Assembly: GCF_004361855.1 (NCBI RefSeq)
Contig: NZ_SNWQ01000026.1
Span: forward strand, 1 to 64,000
Length of the DNA stretch: 64,000 nt
Direction: 5' to 3'
Source: Kribbella caucasensis
GTDB taxonomy: Bacteria; Actinomycetota; Actinomycetes; Propionibacteriales; Kribbellaceae
Made by a program: the position numbers and the translations under genes
Shown: positions 33,990-43,000 of the stretch, in pieces
Position numbering within the stretch: position 1 is the first letter of the stretch
How the letters are laid out: each line of letters opens with the position of its first letter
The notes under the pieces: generated by a model
What the model saw: only the letters and a program-made list of their open reading frames with translations
What the model was told of the DNA's origin: nothing
Databases searched by the model: none

Positions 33990-35645
33990 ATGGACGCTGA
34001 GGTCATCGTCGTCGGAGCCGGGCTGGCCGGGCTGGCCGCGACCGCTGAACTGGCCGATGCCGGCCGGAAGGTGCTGCTGCTCGACCAGGAGCCCGAGACG
34101 TCACTCGGCGGGCAGGCCTTCTGGTCGTTCGGCGGGCTGATGTTCGTCGACTCACCCGAGCAACGCCGGATGGGGATCAAGGACTCCCACGATCTCGCGT
34201 TGCAGGACTGGCTCGGATCGGCCGGGTTCGACCGGCTGGACGACGAGGACAAGTGGGCCCGGCAGTGGGCCGAGGCGTACGTCGACTTCGCGGCCGGCGA
34301 GAAGCGGTCCTGGTTGCATGCCCAGGGAGTCCGCTGGTTCCCGGTGGTCGGCTGGGCCGAGCGCGGCGGCTACCTCGCCGACGGACACGGGAACTCGGTC
34401 CCGCGGTTCCACATCACCTGGGGGACCGGGCCGGGTCTGGTCGCGCCGTTCGAGCGCCGGGTCCGGGAAGCCGTCGCCAAGGGACTGGTGGAGTTGCGGT
34501 TCCGGCACCGGGTGGACGAGCTGACCGTGACCGGTGGAGTTGTCGACGGCGTCCGCGGGAAGGTGCTGGAGCCGAGCAGCGTGGCTCGCGGCGAGGCCAG
34601 CTCCCGAGATGAGGTGGAGGACTTCGCGCTGACCGCGCAGGCGGTGATCGTCACCTCCGGCGGTATCGGCGGCAACCACGACCTGGTCCGTGCCCAGTGG
34701 CCCGCCCGGATGGGCAAACCGCCGGAGAACATGATCTCCGGCGTCCCGGCGCACGTGGACGGCCGGATGCTCGCGATCACCGAAGCGGCCGGCGGCCGGT
34801 ACGTGAACCGCGACCGGATGTGGCACTACACCGAGGGCATCCGGAACTGGAACCCGATCTGGCCGATGCACGGCATCCGGATCCTGCCCGGCCCGTCGTC
34901 GCTCTGGTTCGATGCCACCGGCCACCGGCTGCCGGTCCCGCTGTTCCCCGGTTTCGACACCCTGGGAACGCTCGAGCACATCATGAAGACCGGGTACGAC
35001 TACAGCTGGTTCGTGCTCACCCAGAAGATCATCGAGAAGGAGTTCGCCCTCTCTGGCCAGGAGCAGAACCCGGACCTCACCGGCAAGGACATCCGGGGCG
35101 TGCTCGGCCGGGCCCGCGGCGGCGCGACCGCACCTGTGCAGGCGTTCATGGACAAGGGCGCCGACTTCGTCGTCCGGGACAACCTCGCCGACCTGGTCCG
35201 CGGGATGAACGAGGTGGCCGGCCAGGACCTGATCGACGCGGCCGAGTTGGAACGCCAGATCGTCGCCCGAGACCGCGAACTCGACAACACCTTCACCAAG
35301 GACCTGCAGATCACCGCCCTGCGAGGCGCCCGCAACTACCGCGGCGACAAGCTGATCCGGGTCGCCTCACCGCACCGCATCCTCGATCCCAAGGCGGGTC
35401 CGCTGATCGCGGTCAAGCTCAACATCCTCACCCGCAAGTCCCTCGGCGGCCTGCAGACCGACCTGGACTCCCGAGTACTCCGCGCCGACGGTACTCCGCT
35501 CCCCGGCGTCTACGCGGCCGGCGAAGTCGCCGGCTTCGGCGGCGGCGGCGTCCACGGCTACCGATCCCTCGAGGGCACCTTCCTCGGCGGCTGCCTCTTC
35601 AGCGGCCGAACCGCAGGCCGCGCCGCCGCAAAAGCAGTCGGCTGA
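33990..35645 (+). CDS. FAD-binding dehydrogenase, KstD/fumarate-reductase-like
   Basis: A 551-residue flavoprotein of the FAD_binding_2 superfamily near 3-ketosteroid dehydrogenases. The N-terminal dinucleotide fold is VIVVGAGLAGLAATAELADAG, and the C-terminal FAD motif is LPGVYAAGEVAGFGGGGVHGYRSLEGTFLGG (partly quoted here as GVYAAGEVAGFG). The active-site region (GIRILPGPSSLWFDATG) is typical of this bacterial subgroup of unknown substrate. ATG 33990 follows AAAGGGG; an ATG at 33960 has none. Confidence 0.9.
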   Translation: MDAEVIVVGAGLAGLAATAELADAGRKVLLLDQEPETSLGGQAFWSFGGLMFVDSPEQRRMGIKDSHDLALQDWLGSAGFDRLDDEDKWARQWAEAYVDFAAGEKRSWLHAQGVRWFPVVGWAERGGYLADGHGNSVPRFHITWGTGPGLVAPFERRVREAVAKGLVELRFRHRVDELTVTGGVVDGVRGKVLEPSSVARGEASSRDEVEDFALTAQAVIVTSGGIGGNHDLVRAQWPARMGKPPENMISGVPAHVDGRMLAITEAAGGRYVNRDRMWHYTEGIRNWNPIWPMHGIRILPGPSSLWFDATGHRLPVPLFPGFDTLGTLEHIMKTGYDYSWFVLTQKIIEKEFALSGQEQNPDLTGKDIRGVLGRARGGATAPVQAFMDKGADFVVRDNLADLVRGMNEVAGQDLIDAAELERQIVARDRELDNTFTKDLQITALRGARNYRGDKLIRVASPHRILDPKAGPLIAVKLNILTRKSLGGLQTDLDSRVLRADGTPLPGVYAAGEVAGFGGGGVHGYRSLEGTFLGGCLFSGRTAGRAAAKAVG

Positions 35646-35760
35646 CACATCCTGTGTCCTTGAACGACACTCGGCGGGGTGTGGGTGTGTCGCCGGACCA
35701 TCTGTCTGTGTGGGGGTCCGGCTTCTAGCGTGGCGCGCAGCCGACTCCGGAGGTATGTCG

Positions 35761-36939
35761 ATGCGCCGCCGTCTTGCTTTGCCCGTTGCCGTTCTGCTGC
35801 TGGTCAGTGGTTTCGCCTTACCAGCCGAGGCTCACGGCTGCCCCCGGCCGCGGGTGCCGGGAGCTGAGTACCAGGAGGTCGCCTGTCTGGCCGACCTGAC
35901 CACCGCCGGGACCGTCGCCTCGGGGCACACGAATCCGGCGGACTACGCCGGGCTGACCCATGCGGGGTTGCCGCAGCAGTCGAACGTGCCGGGGGTCCAG
36001 ATCGACGGGTTCTTCCCCGACACGTCGTACACGAACAAGAACCACGGGTGGAACCACGACTCCCAGTTCGTCATCCGGCTGCCGAAGAAGTGGAACGGCG
36101 GGCTCGTGATGTCGGGTTCGCCCGGCGTGCGAGCGCAGTACGCGAATGATCGGTCGATCTCCGACTACGTGCTGGCGAAGGGGTACGCGTTCGCGGCGAC
36201 GGACAAGGGCAACACCGGCGTGGAGTTCTACCGCGACGGCGTACGGCCCGGCGACGCGATCGTGGAATGGAACCACCGGACGACCCAGCTGACCAGGGCG
36301 GCCCGGGCGGTCGTTGCCCAGTACTACGGTCGCCCGGCTCGCGAAGTCGTTGCCGCGGGCATCTCGAACGGCGGCTACCTGGTCCGCTGGCAACTGGAGA
36401 ACCACCCGGAGCTCTACACCCGTGGCGTCGATCTCGAAGGCACCCTCTGGTCCGCCGACGGGCCGAACCTGTTCACCTTCCTGCCGCCGGCGATCAGGGG
36501 CTACGAGCAACAAAACCCCGCGCTGATCACCGGAGCCGGTTTCGATCCGGGATCGGCCTTCCTCTGGGACTTCCACTACACCGTCTACTGGAAGCTGACG
36601 CAGCGGATCTACGCGGCCGAGCTCGACCCGTCGTACCAGGGCACCGAGGCGGACTACGACTACGCCAGCCGCCCCGAAGCCCAGCAAGCGGTCAAGCGGA
36701 TCGCGCTGACCGGGAAGATCGGGCGACCACTCGTCACCTATCACGGCACGTTCGACAGCCTGCTGCCGATCACGCAGGACTCCGATGTGTACGCCGCGAT
36801 GGTCCGGCAGGCAGGGCGTTCGGCCTTGTTCCGGTACCAGCGGGTCGAGGCAGGCAACCACGTCGACGGTCTCGTCGACGCCTACCCCGACCGGCTGGTC
36901 CCGTTGGTACCTCTGCTGCAGCAGGCGATCACGCGTTAG
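35761..36939 (+). CDS. Secreted alpha/beta hydrolase (tannase / 3HB-oligomer hydrolase-like)
   Basis: A 392-residue exported hydrolase with signal peptide MRRRLALPVAVLLLVSGFALPAEA. The nucleophile elbow is AAGISNGGYL (GxSxG), the acid is Asp in YHGTFDSLLPI and the base is His in EAGNHVDGL. Cys in HGCPRP and VACLAD may pair. It resembles 3-hydroxybutyrate-oligomer hydrolases and tannase-family proteins; substrate unknown. ATG 35761 has GGAGGT seven bases upstream. Overlaps the convergent kinase gene by 4 bp (TTAG). Confidence 0.83.
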   Translation: MRRRLALPVAVLLLVSGFALPAEAHGCPRPRVPGAEYQEVACLADLTTAGTVASGHTNPADYAGLTHAGLPQQSNVPGVQIDGFFPDTSYTNKNHGWNHDSQFVIRLPKKWNGGLVMSGSPGVRAQYANDRSISDYVLAKGYAFAATDKGNTGVEFYRDGVRPGDAIVEWNHRTTQLTRAARAVVAQYYGRPAREVVAAGISNGGYLVRWQLENHPELYTRGVDLEGTLWSADGPNLFTFLPPAIRGYEQQNPALITGAGFDPGSAFLWDFHYTVYWKLTQRIYAAELDPSYQGTEADYDYASRPEAQQAVKRIALTGKIGRPLVTYHGTFDSLLPITQDSDVYAAMVRQAGRSALFRYQRVEAGNHVDGLVDAYPDRLVPLVPLLQQAITR

Positions 36940-37859
36940 AAGACCATCGTCAGGAGGTCGGCGAACAGTTCTTGTTCGTCGACCTCAAGGCCGCGGTTGG
37001 TGAACCAGGTCGCCATGTTGTGGCAGTCCCGGAGGAGGAACTCCATCCCCTTCGGGTTGCCGACGATGTCGATCACCTGCGGCAGGTCGATCATCACGAT
37101 CCGCTCGCCCTGCGCCAGCACGTTGTACGGCGACAGGTCTCCGTGGGCCAACCCCGCCCTGGCCAACTCGCGCATCCCGTCGCGCACCTGCTCGAAGTAC
37201 TGGTCGAGCAGCCGTTTGTCCGGACGGACCTGAGCGAGCCGTGGCGCGGCACCACCCTCACCGTCGTCGATGAACTCCATCAGCAGCTCGGTGCCGTCCA
37301 CCTGGACCGGGTACGGCACCGGGACTCCTGCTTTCCAGAGCCGGCAGAGTGCGTCCCACTCCGCGTAGGCCCATTGCCCGGCGGCGACGCCACGACCGTG
37401 TGCGGTCTTCTTCGCCAACGCCCGGCTGTCGCGACTGTTGCGGGTACGCCGGCCCTCGACGTACGCCGTACTGCGGTGAAACGTTCGGTGTTCCTCGGTG
37501 CGATACCGCTTGGCGGCGAGCAGTGAGGACTTTCCCGGGTTGTCGCCGATGGCGTCGACAGCCCGTTCGAGCAGGAAGACGTCGGCCTCCTTGCCGGTTT
37601 TGAGGATGCCGAGCTCGGTATCGATCGCGGCCTGTTCCGTCACGACCCAATCGGGTCGCGGATCCGGGCCGCGAGAACCGCGCTCGACATCCAGCCAGGT
37701 GGTCCAGCGCTGATCGGGACCGAGTTCCTCGTCGACCTGGTGGAACTGGAAGACGAACGCGTCGGCTGGATCGGGCTGGGACTCGTCGCTGGTGAACTCG
37801 CCCCAGCGCGCGTCGAGGTCAGAGAATTCTGATTCGGTACGAAAGACGTCGGAAGACAT
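36936..37859 (-). CDS. RIO-type (RIO1-like) protein kinase
   Basis: A 307-residue bacterial RIO-family kinase. The nucleotide-binding loop is ILKTGKEADVFLLER, the catalytic loop is AHGDLSPYNVLAQ and the metal-binding motif is VMIDLPQVID, all hallmarks of RIO kinases. The N-terminal 70 residues are acidic and specific to actinobacteria. ATG 37859 follows AGGAG. Its target is unknown; bacterial members are rarely studied. Confidence 0.92.
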   Translation of the reverse strand: MSSDVFRTESEFSDLDARWGEFTSDESQPDPADAFVFQFHQVDEELGPDQRWTTWLDVERGSRGPDPRPDWVVTEQAAIDTELGILKTGKEADVFLLERAVDAIGDNPGKSSLLAAKRYRTEEHRTFHRSTAYVEGRRTRNSRDSRALAKKTAHGRGVAAGQWAYAEWDALCRLWKAGVPVPYPVQVDGTELLMEFIDDGEGGAAPRLAQVRPDKRLLDQYFEQVRDGMRELARAGLAHGDLSPYNVLAQGERIVMIDLPQVIDIVGNPKGMEFLLRDCHNMATWFTNRGLEVDEQELFADLLTMVF

Positions 37860-38010
37860 CCGGGGTGCTCCTGAACCTAGAGGTGTGATGGGCGCGGACA
37901 TGCCGCAGCACAGTGATGGCCATCCGTCAGCCCTCCTCAGGTCCAGGCAGCACTTGTCGCTGCACGAGTCCGACCCAGGATGCCGGGCCGGCTCGGGCAG
38001 CGCAATTGAT

Positions 38011-38724
38011 TTATCGCAGCTGGGATCGCGACGTCGGCCGCAGCCGGAGTTCCTGTGGCTTCCGCGCCAGCAGTTCGGGCAGGATCTTGCCCTGCCAGGC
38101 CGGCGAGGCGGCCAGTTCGCGCCGATGCTCCTCGTACGCCGCGTCGTCGCGGAAACTCGTCAACCAGACGAGCACGACCTCATCCCGCAACGGCAGCGCG
38201 GGGAAGTTGTTCTCCACCACCAGACTCTCGAAGATCGCCACCGGCTCGGCGCCCGTGTCGGCAAGAATCGGCACGACCTGATCCGTGAAGAACTGAACGA
38301 AACCGTCATCCGCGGACGCGCGATGGTAGACAGCACCGCCGACGATCGACTGCGGAATCTCAGCCACCCCGACCGGCGGCCTCGGCGACTCGAGTACCGG
38401 ATAGCGCGGACCCAGCTCGACCGGCTTCAGCAGCAACGCATTGTCGGAGTCGATCATCGTCGCATTGGCCTCCGGCCCACGCGCCCTCCACACGGGCCCG
38501 GTGTAGAACCCCTCCAACGCCTTCGCCCGAGCGGGCAGATCGGCGAACCCCCGCAACCAGACGAACCGATCGGGCTGGTCCAGATCCCGGAACTGACCGA
38601 CGATGTGCATCCCCCACTCTTCCTGCCCCTCCACGAACGCCTCGTCGAACACCCGGATCAGCTCGTCCCGCCGCCCCGGCACCAAGGTGTACTGCCGAAG
38701 ATCCACAACCGCACAGCACTCCAT
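38011..38724 (-). CDS. NIPSNAP family protein
   Basis: A 237-residue NIPSNAP/dimeric alpha-beta barrel protein. The family opening VVDLRQYTLVPGRRDELIRVF and the WLRGFADLPARAKALEGFYTGPVW block are clear, and a second, divergent copy of the barrel occupies the C-terminal half (VVLVWLTSFRDDAAYEEH). ATG 38724 is preferred over the adjacent TTG at 38727. Cytoplasmic; function unknown. Confidence 0.9.
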   Translation of the reverse strand: MECCAVVDLRQYTLVPGRRDELIRVFDEAFVEGQEEWGMHIVGQFRDLDQPDRFVWLRGFADLPARAKALEGFYTGPVWRARGPEANATMIDSDNALLLKPVELGPRYPVLESPRPPVGVAEIPQSIVGGAVYHRASADDGFVQFFTDQVVPILADTGAEPVAIFESLVVENNFPALPLRDEVVLVWLTSFRDDAAYEEHRRELAASPAWQGKILPELLARKPQELRLRPTSRSQLR

Positions 38725-38855
38725 CAACCAGCCCTCACTCGTCGCCCGTCAGTGCTCCCAGTCAACCCCCAAAACCTGACAAGTGCTGGCAGTGATCCAA
38801 AGCAGAGGACTCGACGGCCGCGAGGTGATCGCGACCGCCGAGGACGATCTCCGGG

Positions 38856-38999
38856 TCAGGTGAAGATGCTCACGCCACCGGGGCCCACCAGCAGGCCGAT
38901 GACGATGAGCGCGGCACCCATCAGTACCTGGCCACGGACCAGGGAGACGATTCCGGAGATGACGAGGATCGCCGCGATGATCCAGAGCACTAGGCCCAT
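38856..38999 (-). CDS. GPGG-motif small membrane protein
   Basis: A 47-residue protein made of two membrane helices (MGLVLWIIAAILVISGIVSL and a second ending LLVGPGG). The GPGG motif and FT end match a family of tiny actinobacterial membrane proteins of unknown function. The ATG at 38999 is preceded by AAAGGA, and length and composition are exactly as expected. Easily missed by gene finders because of its size. Confidence 0.85.
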   Translation of the reverse strand: MGLVLWIIAAILVISGIVSLVRGQVLMGAALIVIGLLVGPGGVSIFT

Positions 39000-39243
39000 G
39001 ATCGTTCCTTTCGTGTGGGCCGGGCAGGGTGCCCGGCGGCTGTACCCCGTGTTCTGGCGGTTGGTCGCCGCCCACTCCGGTGCCCCGTGACCAGCGGCGC
39101 AAAACGGTCGGGATGCCTTGGAACCAAAGGAAACGCCCGCTCGAGACGCTCCGTGCACCACCCGCCACGCAGTACGGCGAATGCGGTGCCGGCGGATGGG
39201 AACCGGGCGGGCATACCCACTCGCGCGAGGTGGAGGAGATGTC

Positions 39244-40221
39244 GTGAAGTTCGGGTACTTCCTGTCCAGTGAGGAGTTGACGCCGGCGGAGCTGATCGAG
39301 CAGGCGCGACGGGCCGAGGAGGCCGGGTTCGATGCGCTCTGGATCAGCGATCACTACCACCCGTGGAACGATCAGCAAGGCCAGAGTTCGTTCGTCTGGT
39401 CCGCGATCGGGGCGATCTCGCAGGTCTGCGAACTGCCCGTGACCACCGCGGTCACCTGCCCGACGGTCCGGATCCATCCGGCCGTGATCGCGCAGGCCGC
39501 CGCCACCAGCGCAGTACTGCTGAACGGGCGCTTCGTCCTCGGAGTCGGTACCGGTGAGGCTCTCAACGAACATGTGCTCGGCGACGTCTGGCCGACGGTC
39601 GACGTCCGGCTGGAGATGCTCGAGGAAGCGGTCGAGATCATGCGCCGGCTGTGGACCGAGGACGGCTTCGTCTCGCACCGGGGCAAGCACTACACCGTCG
39701 ACACCGCGCGGATCTACACCAGGCCGGACACCCCACTGCCGATCTACATGTCCGGGTTCGGGCCTGAGGCGACTGATGTCGCTGCCCGGATCGCCGACGG
39801 CTACATCACCACGTCACCGGACCAGGAGTTGCTCGATCGATTCCGGGCCAACGGCGGCGGCGACAAGCCCGCGCAGGCAGGCTTCAAGGTCAGCTACGCA
39901 CCGACCGAGGAGGAGGGCGTCGAGCAGGCGCACCGCCTCTGGGCCACCTCCGGCCTGCCCGGCGAACTCGCCCAGGTCCTCCCGTCACCGAGGCATTTCG
40001 AGCAGGCCTCCCAGCTCGTCACCAAGGAGTCCACCGCGCGATCCGTCACCTGCGGTCCAAAAGCGGACACTCATCTCGACGCCTTCATGCCGTACGTCGA
40101 CGCCGGGTTCGACGAGATCTACGTGGCCAACATGGGCCCGTATTCGGTCGACCTGCTGAACCTGTATCGCACCGAGATCCTCCCCGAGCTCCGGGCGCGG
40201 TCACTGATCGGCCGGCAGTAG
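39244..40221 (+). CDS. LLM-class F420-dependent oxidoreductase
   Basis: A 325-residue luciferase-like TIM-barrel oxidoreductase of the F420 branch, related to F420-dependent glucose-6-phosphate dehydrogenase. Typical blocks: MKFGYFLSSEELTP, AGFDALWISDHYHPW, RFVLGVGTGEALNEHV and ADGYITTSPDQELL. GTG 39244 lies behind GGAGGAG. The last 21 bp overlap the convergent UdgX gene. Substrate unknown; the presence of F420 enzymes supports the actinobacterial assignment. Confidence 0.93.
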   Translation: MKFGYFLSSEELTPAELIEQARRAEEAGFDALWISDHYHPWNDQQGQSSFVWSAIGAISQVCELPVTTAVTCPTVRIHPAVIAQAAATSAVLLNGRFVLGVGTGEALNEHVLGDVWPTVDVRLEMLEEAVEIMRRLWTEDGFVSHRGKHYTVDTARIYTRPDTPLPIYMSGFGPEATDVAARIADGYITTSPDQELLDRFRANGGGDKPAQAGFKVSYAPTEEEGVEQAHRLWATSGLPGELAQVLPSPRHFEQASQLVTKESTARSVTCGPKADTHLDAFMPYVDAGFDEIYVANMGPYSVDLLNLYRTEILPELRARSLIGRQ

Positions 40222-40827
40222 CGCGACGGCGGCCTTGAGATCGTCGACGAAGAGGGCGAAGTCGCGGCGGAACTCCTCCGACCGCACCACCGCCGACGGA
40301 TGAACGGTCGCCATCGCCGGCGTACCGTCCGGGAGTTCGACCGCCTCGCCACGGTGCTGGGTGACCTTGAAGCCGGTGCCGAGCAGAGCGCGCGCCGCGA
40401 CCGATCCGAGTACGACGACGAGCGACGGCCTCACGATCGCCTGCTCTGCCCGCAACCAGGGGCTGCAGGCAACGATCTGCCCGACCGACGGGGTCTTGTG
40501 GATCCGGCGTTTCCCGCGGGGTTCGAAGCGGAAGTGCTTGACCGCGTTCGTCAGGTAGACGTCGGCGCGATCGATCCCGGCCTCCACCAGCGCCTTGTCG
40601 AGCAGTCGCCCGGCCGGCCCGACGAAGATCCGGCCCTGCTTGTCCTCGACGTCCCCCGGCTGCTCGCCGACGAGCATCATCCGCGCTCGCACCGGACCCT
40701 CGCCCGGCACCACTTGCTCGGCGTACGACCACAAATCGCAGCCGCGGCATTCGGGGAGCGCGGCCTTGAGCGCGCGCATCCCGCCGCGGTCCGGGACCCA
40801 GCGTTGCGCGCCGGTGTGCTCGTTCAT
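40201..40827 (-). CDS. UdgX-type uracil-DNA glycosylase superfamily protein
   Basis: A 208-residue family 4-like UDG. Four cysteines for a [4Fe-4S] cluster are expected; CRGCDLW and VACSPW are seen. Motif A is GEQPGDVED and motif B is VHPSAVVRS. The loop KRRIHKTP is the diagnostic R-loop of UdgX, whose His forms a covalent bond with the uracil site in DNA. ATG 40827 is my choice; a GTG six bases upstream is also possible. Adjacent to the divergent sigma factor. Confidence 0.92.
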   Translation of the reverse strand: MNEHTGAQRWVPDRGGMRALKAALPECRGCDLWSYAEQVVPGEGPVRARMMLVGEQPGDVEDKQGRIFVGPAGRLLDKALVEAGIDRADVYLTNAVKHFRFEPRGKRRIHKTPSVGQIVACSPWLRAEQAIVRPSLVVVLGSVAARALLGTGFKVTQHRGEAVELPDGTPAMATVHPSAVVRSEEFRRDFALFVDDLKAAVALLPADQ

Positions 40828-40870
40828 GCACACCCTGTTCCCTCGGGGGTGACACCGGACACATCGGCCC

Positions 40871-40907
40871 GATTTCAAACAGCTGTAACAACCGAGGGGT
40901 TGAAATC
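40871..40907. promoter_or_regulatory. Inverted repeat between udgX-like gene and sigma factor
   Basis: GATTTCAA (40871-40878) is exactly complementary to TTGAAATC (40900-40907) with 21 bases between. It is in the 111-bp divergent spacer and in a relatively AT-rich patch, so it is a candidate operator or overlapping promoter pair for both genes. Confidence 0.5.
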
Positions 40908-40938
40908 AGGCAGCCAGGTTTGATGAGGTGGGGAGCAA

Positions 40939-41811
40939 GTGGTTCAGCCCCCCGCCACCGACCGCAGGCCGACACACGACGAGGTCTCTCCCGTGACGAT
41001 CGCACCTGTCCTCGCTGCCGACTCGCGGCAGCACATCGCCGACACCACCCAGGAGCTGCTCGAACAAGCCGACGGCGTACCGGATCCGTGGCACCAGCAA
41101 CTGCTCGACCAGGTGATCATCCTGAACGCGCCGGTCGCCCGCTCGATCGCGTCCCGGTACCGCAGCAAGGGCGTCGACGCCGACGATCTCGAGCAGGTCG
41201 CGTACCTCGGCCTGGTCAAGGCCGCGAACGGCTACCGGCTGGACACCTCGACCGCGTTCCTCTCGTACGCCGTCCCGACCATCCGGGGCGAGCTGAAACG
41301 GTACTTCCGCGACTGCGCGTGGACCGTCCGGCCGCCGCGCCGGGTCCAGGAGATGCAGGGCAGTATCGCGGCCGCCGAGCCCGAACTGACCCAGCGGCTC
41401 GGTCGTCTGCCTAGTGATGAGGAGACCGCCGAGGCGCTCGGCACCGAAGCAGTGGAGATCGCCGAGGCGACGTCGGTGCGCACCTGCTTCAACGCTCTGT
41501 CACTGGACGCTCCGGGCGCGGCCGAGGGTGGCACCACACTTGGAGAAACGGTCGCGGCGGCCGAGGACGGCTACGAACTGGTCGAGAACGTCCACACCCT
41601 CACTCCGGCGGTGTCCGAGCTGGGCGACCGGGATCGGCGGATCCTGGAGCTGAGGTTCTGCGACGGCCGCACCCAGGAGGAGATCGGCCGCGAGCTCGGT
41701 GTCAGTCAGATGCACGTGTCCCGCCTGCTCCGCGGCATCCTCGACCGCCTCCGCGCCGAACTCACCCGCCCGCCGGACCGGCCCGCCCGGCCTTCGACAG
41801 CGCGGAGCTGA
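40939..41811 (+). CDS. SigB/SigF-type RNA polymerase sigma factor
   Basis: A 290-residue group 3 sigma factor. Region 2 is DDLEQVAYLGLVKAANGYRLD with AFLSYAVPTIRGELKRYFRD, region 3 follows with RLGRLPSDEETAEALG and region 4 ends with the SigB/F signature EIGRELGVSQMHVSRLLRGIL. Such factors run general stress responses and are usually held by an anti-sigma kinase, but none is adjacent. GTG 40939 has GGTGGGGAG upstream. The 3' end overlaps the convergent membrane-protein gene by 50 bp. Confidence 0.92.
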   Translation: MVQPPATDRRPTHDEVSPVTIAPVLAADSRQHIADTTQELLEQADGVPDPWHQQLLDQVIILNAPVARSIASRYRSKGVDADDLEQVAYLGLVKAANGYRLDTSTAFLSYAVPTIRGELKRYFRDCAWTVRPPRRVQEMQGSIAAAEPELTQRLGRLPSDEETAEALGTEAVEIAEATSVRTCFNALSLDAPGAAEGGTTLGETVAAAEDGYELVENVHTLTPAVSELGDRDRRILELRFCDGRTQEEIGRELGVSQMHVSRLLRGILDRLRAELTRPPDRPARPSTARS

Positions 41812-42508
41812 CCTCCAGGACCACACACCCGAGCACGGCACTCACCGCGAACAACTCGCCACCGTCCTCCAACAGGTGCAGCAACTGCAGCCCGGAATCC
41901 CCGACCCCGGTGGCGAGCCCGTCCACGAGCATCCCGAACACCGCGAGCTCCAAGCTGACGACCAGCAACCGCCGGTACGCCGTACGGGTGCGCGCGGTTC
42001 CGCGGCGATAACCCCATGCCAGCAGCGCCAGCAACACCAGCCCGACCGATCCGGCGAACACGAGCTCGCCCAGATCCTGCATCCGCAACCCGCCGAAAAT
42101 CAGGTGTTTCGGCTGCTCCCCGACGGCGTGCACGAGAGCGGTCCCGGCCGACTCGTGCAGCGCGAGCAGGTCATCGGCCAGGAGATAGGCGAACAGCAAC
42201 GCCCATGGCAGAAACGACCGCCGGTTCCCGAACAGCCCGACCCACAACAGCAGCACGACCACCCAGAACAGCTGCACATACCCGAACGACTCCGCGATCC
42301 CGTGATCGCCCGAGATGTTGAACGCCTGCGACTTCAGCACCGGCACCCGGGTCGTGACCTGGACACTGCGGTGCGCCAGATGCAGCACGATCATCACCAG
42401 ATCGGTACACACCAGCAGCCCGATCACCACCGCCGCCGGACCGACCCGCGCCGGCGCCAACCGCTCGGCCAGGCGCCCCGTTGACTCGGTGAAAGTGGAT
42501 GCGACCAT
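41762..42508 (-). CDS. Multi-pass membrane protein of unknown function
   Basis: A 248-residue protein with about six membrane helices (VVIGLLVCTDLVMIVLHLA, GYVQLFWVVVLLLWVGLFG, FLPWALLFAYLLADDLLAL and others). No recognisable domain. Conserved-looking acidic and His residues (DDLLALHESAG) sit at a membrane boundary. The ATG at 42508 is chosen over 42529 for the better N terminus. The overlap with the sigma-factor gene may be simple compaction. Confidence 0.75.
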   Translation of the reverse strand: MVASTFTESTGRLAERLAPARVGPAAVVIGLLVCTDLVMIVLHLAHRSVQVTTRVPVLKSQAFNISGDHGIAESFGYVQLFWVVVLLLWVGLFGNRRSFLPWALLFAYLLADDLLALHESAGTALVHAVGEQPKHLIFGGLRMQDLGELVFAGSVGLVLLALLAWGYRRGTARTRTAYRRLLVVSLELAVFGMLVDGLATGVGDSGLQLLHLLEDGGELFAVSAVLGCVVLEVSSALSKAGRAGPAGG

Positions 42509-42594
42509 AACGGCACATCCTGCAGGCACAACCAGGCGAGTTACCAGCAGGATCCGATGAGAAAACCCTCATCCGAGCAGGCGCGCGTATCGCA

Positions 42595-42611
42595 GCCCCG
42601 TCGGGGTTTCC
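42595..42611. terminator. Short hairpin after DUF7218-like gene
   Basis: GCCCC-GTC-GGGGT just beyond the stop of the 42615 gene (minus strand), followed on that strand by a C/G-rich tract rather than U. A weak terminator candidate. Confidence 0.3.
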
Positions 42612-42614
42612 GCG

Positions 42615-42938
42615 TCAGCGGCCGACCGCTTTCTCCAGCTCGGCCTTGGTCATCTTCGAGCGGCCCTTGATGTTCTTCTGCTTGGCCTCGTTGTAGAGCT
42701 GGTCCTTGGTCCGGCCCTGGGATCCGCTGTGCGACCGCAGGCCGCCGCGCCGGCTCGAGGAGATGTCGTGCGTCGAGGAGCGGCTCTTCTGCTTCGCCTC
42801 GCCCGACCGCGCGCGCTCCTTGTTCACCGTCCGCGCCGCGATCTCCTCGGCGGTGTCCTCACTCCGGCCGCGCTTCTTCAGCCCGGCCTTGATGTGCTCG
42901 TACTGCCGTTCACGCTTCTTGCTCGACCCTGCGGGCAT
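42615..42938 (-). CDS. Basic 'plasmid stabilization'-type protein with Rho-N-like C terminus
   Basis: A 107-residue highly basic protein. The N-terminal half (KKRERQYEHIKAGLKKRGRSEDTAEEIAARTVNKERARSGE in outline) and the C-terminal QLYNEAKQKNIKGRSKMTKAELEKAV helix-extended-helix are typical of a family often annotated as plasmid stabilization protein or DUF7218. The C-terminal part resembles a SAP/Rho N-terminal nucleic-acid-binding fold. It probably binds DNA; true function unknown. Close to topoisomerase IB. Confidence 0.8.
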   Translation of the reverse strand: MPAGSSKKRERQYEHIKAGLKKRGRSEDTAEEIAARTVNKERARSGEAKQKSRSSTHDISSSRRGGLRSHSGSQGRTKDQLYNEAKQKNIKGRSKMTKAELEKAVGR

Positions 42939-43000
42939 GTTGAGCTCCTTTCACACACACTGCCGCCCCGGTACCCCATGCGCAGTCGGGCAATCGGCCC

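Noticed and set aside
38728..38855. Short plus-strand open stretch ending GREVIATAEDDLRVR
   Set aside because: Only about 26 codons, no ribosome-binding site; possibly a remnant but not supportable as a gene.
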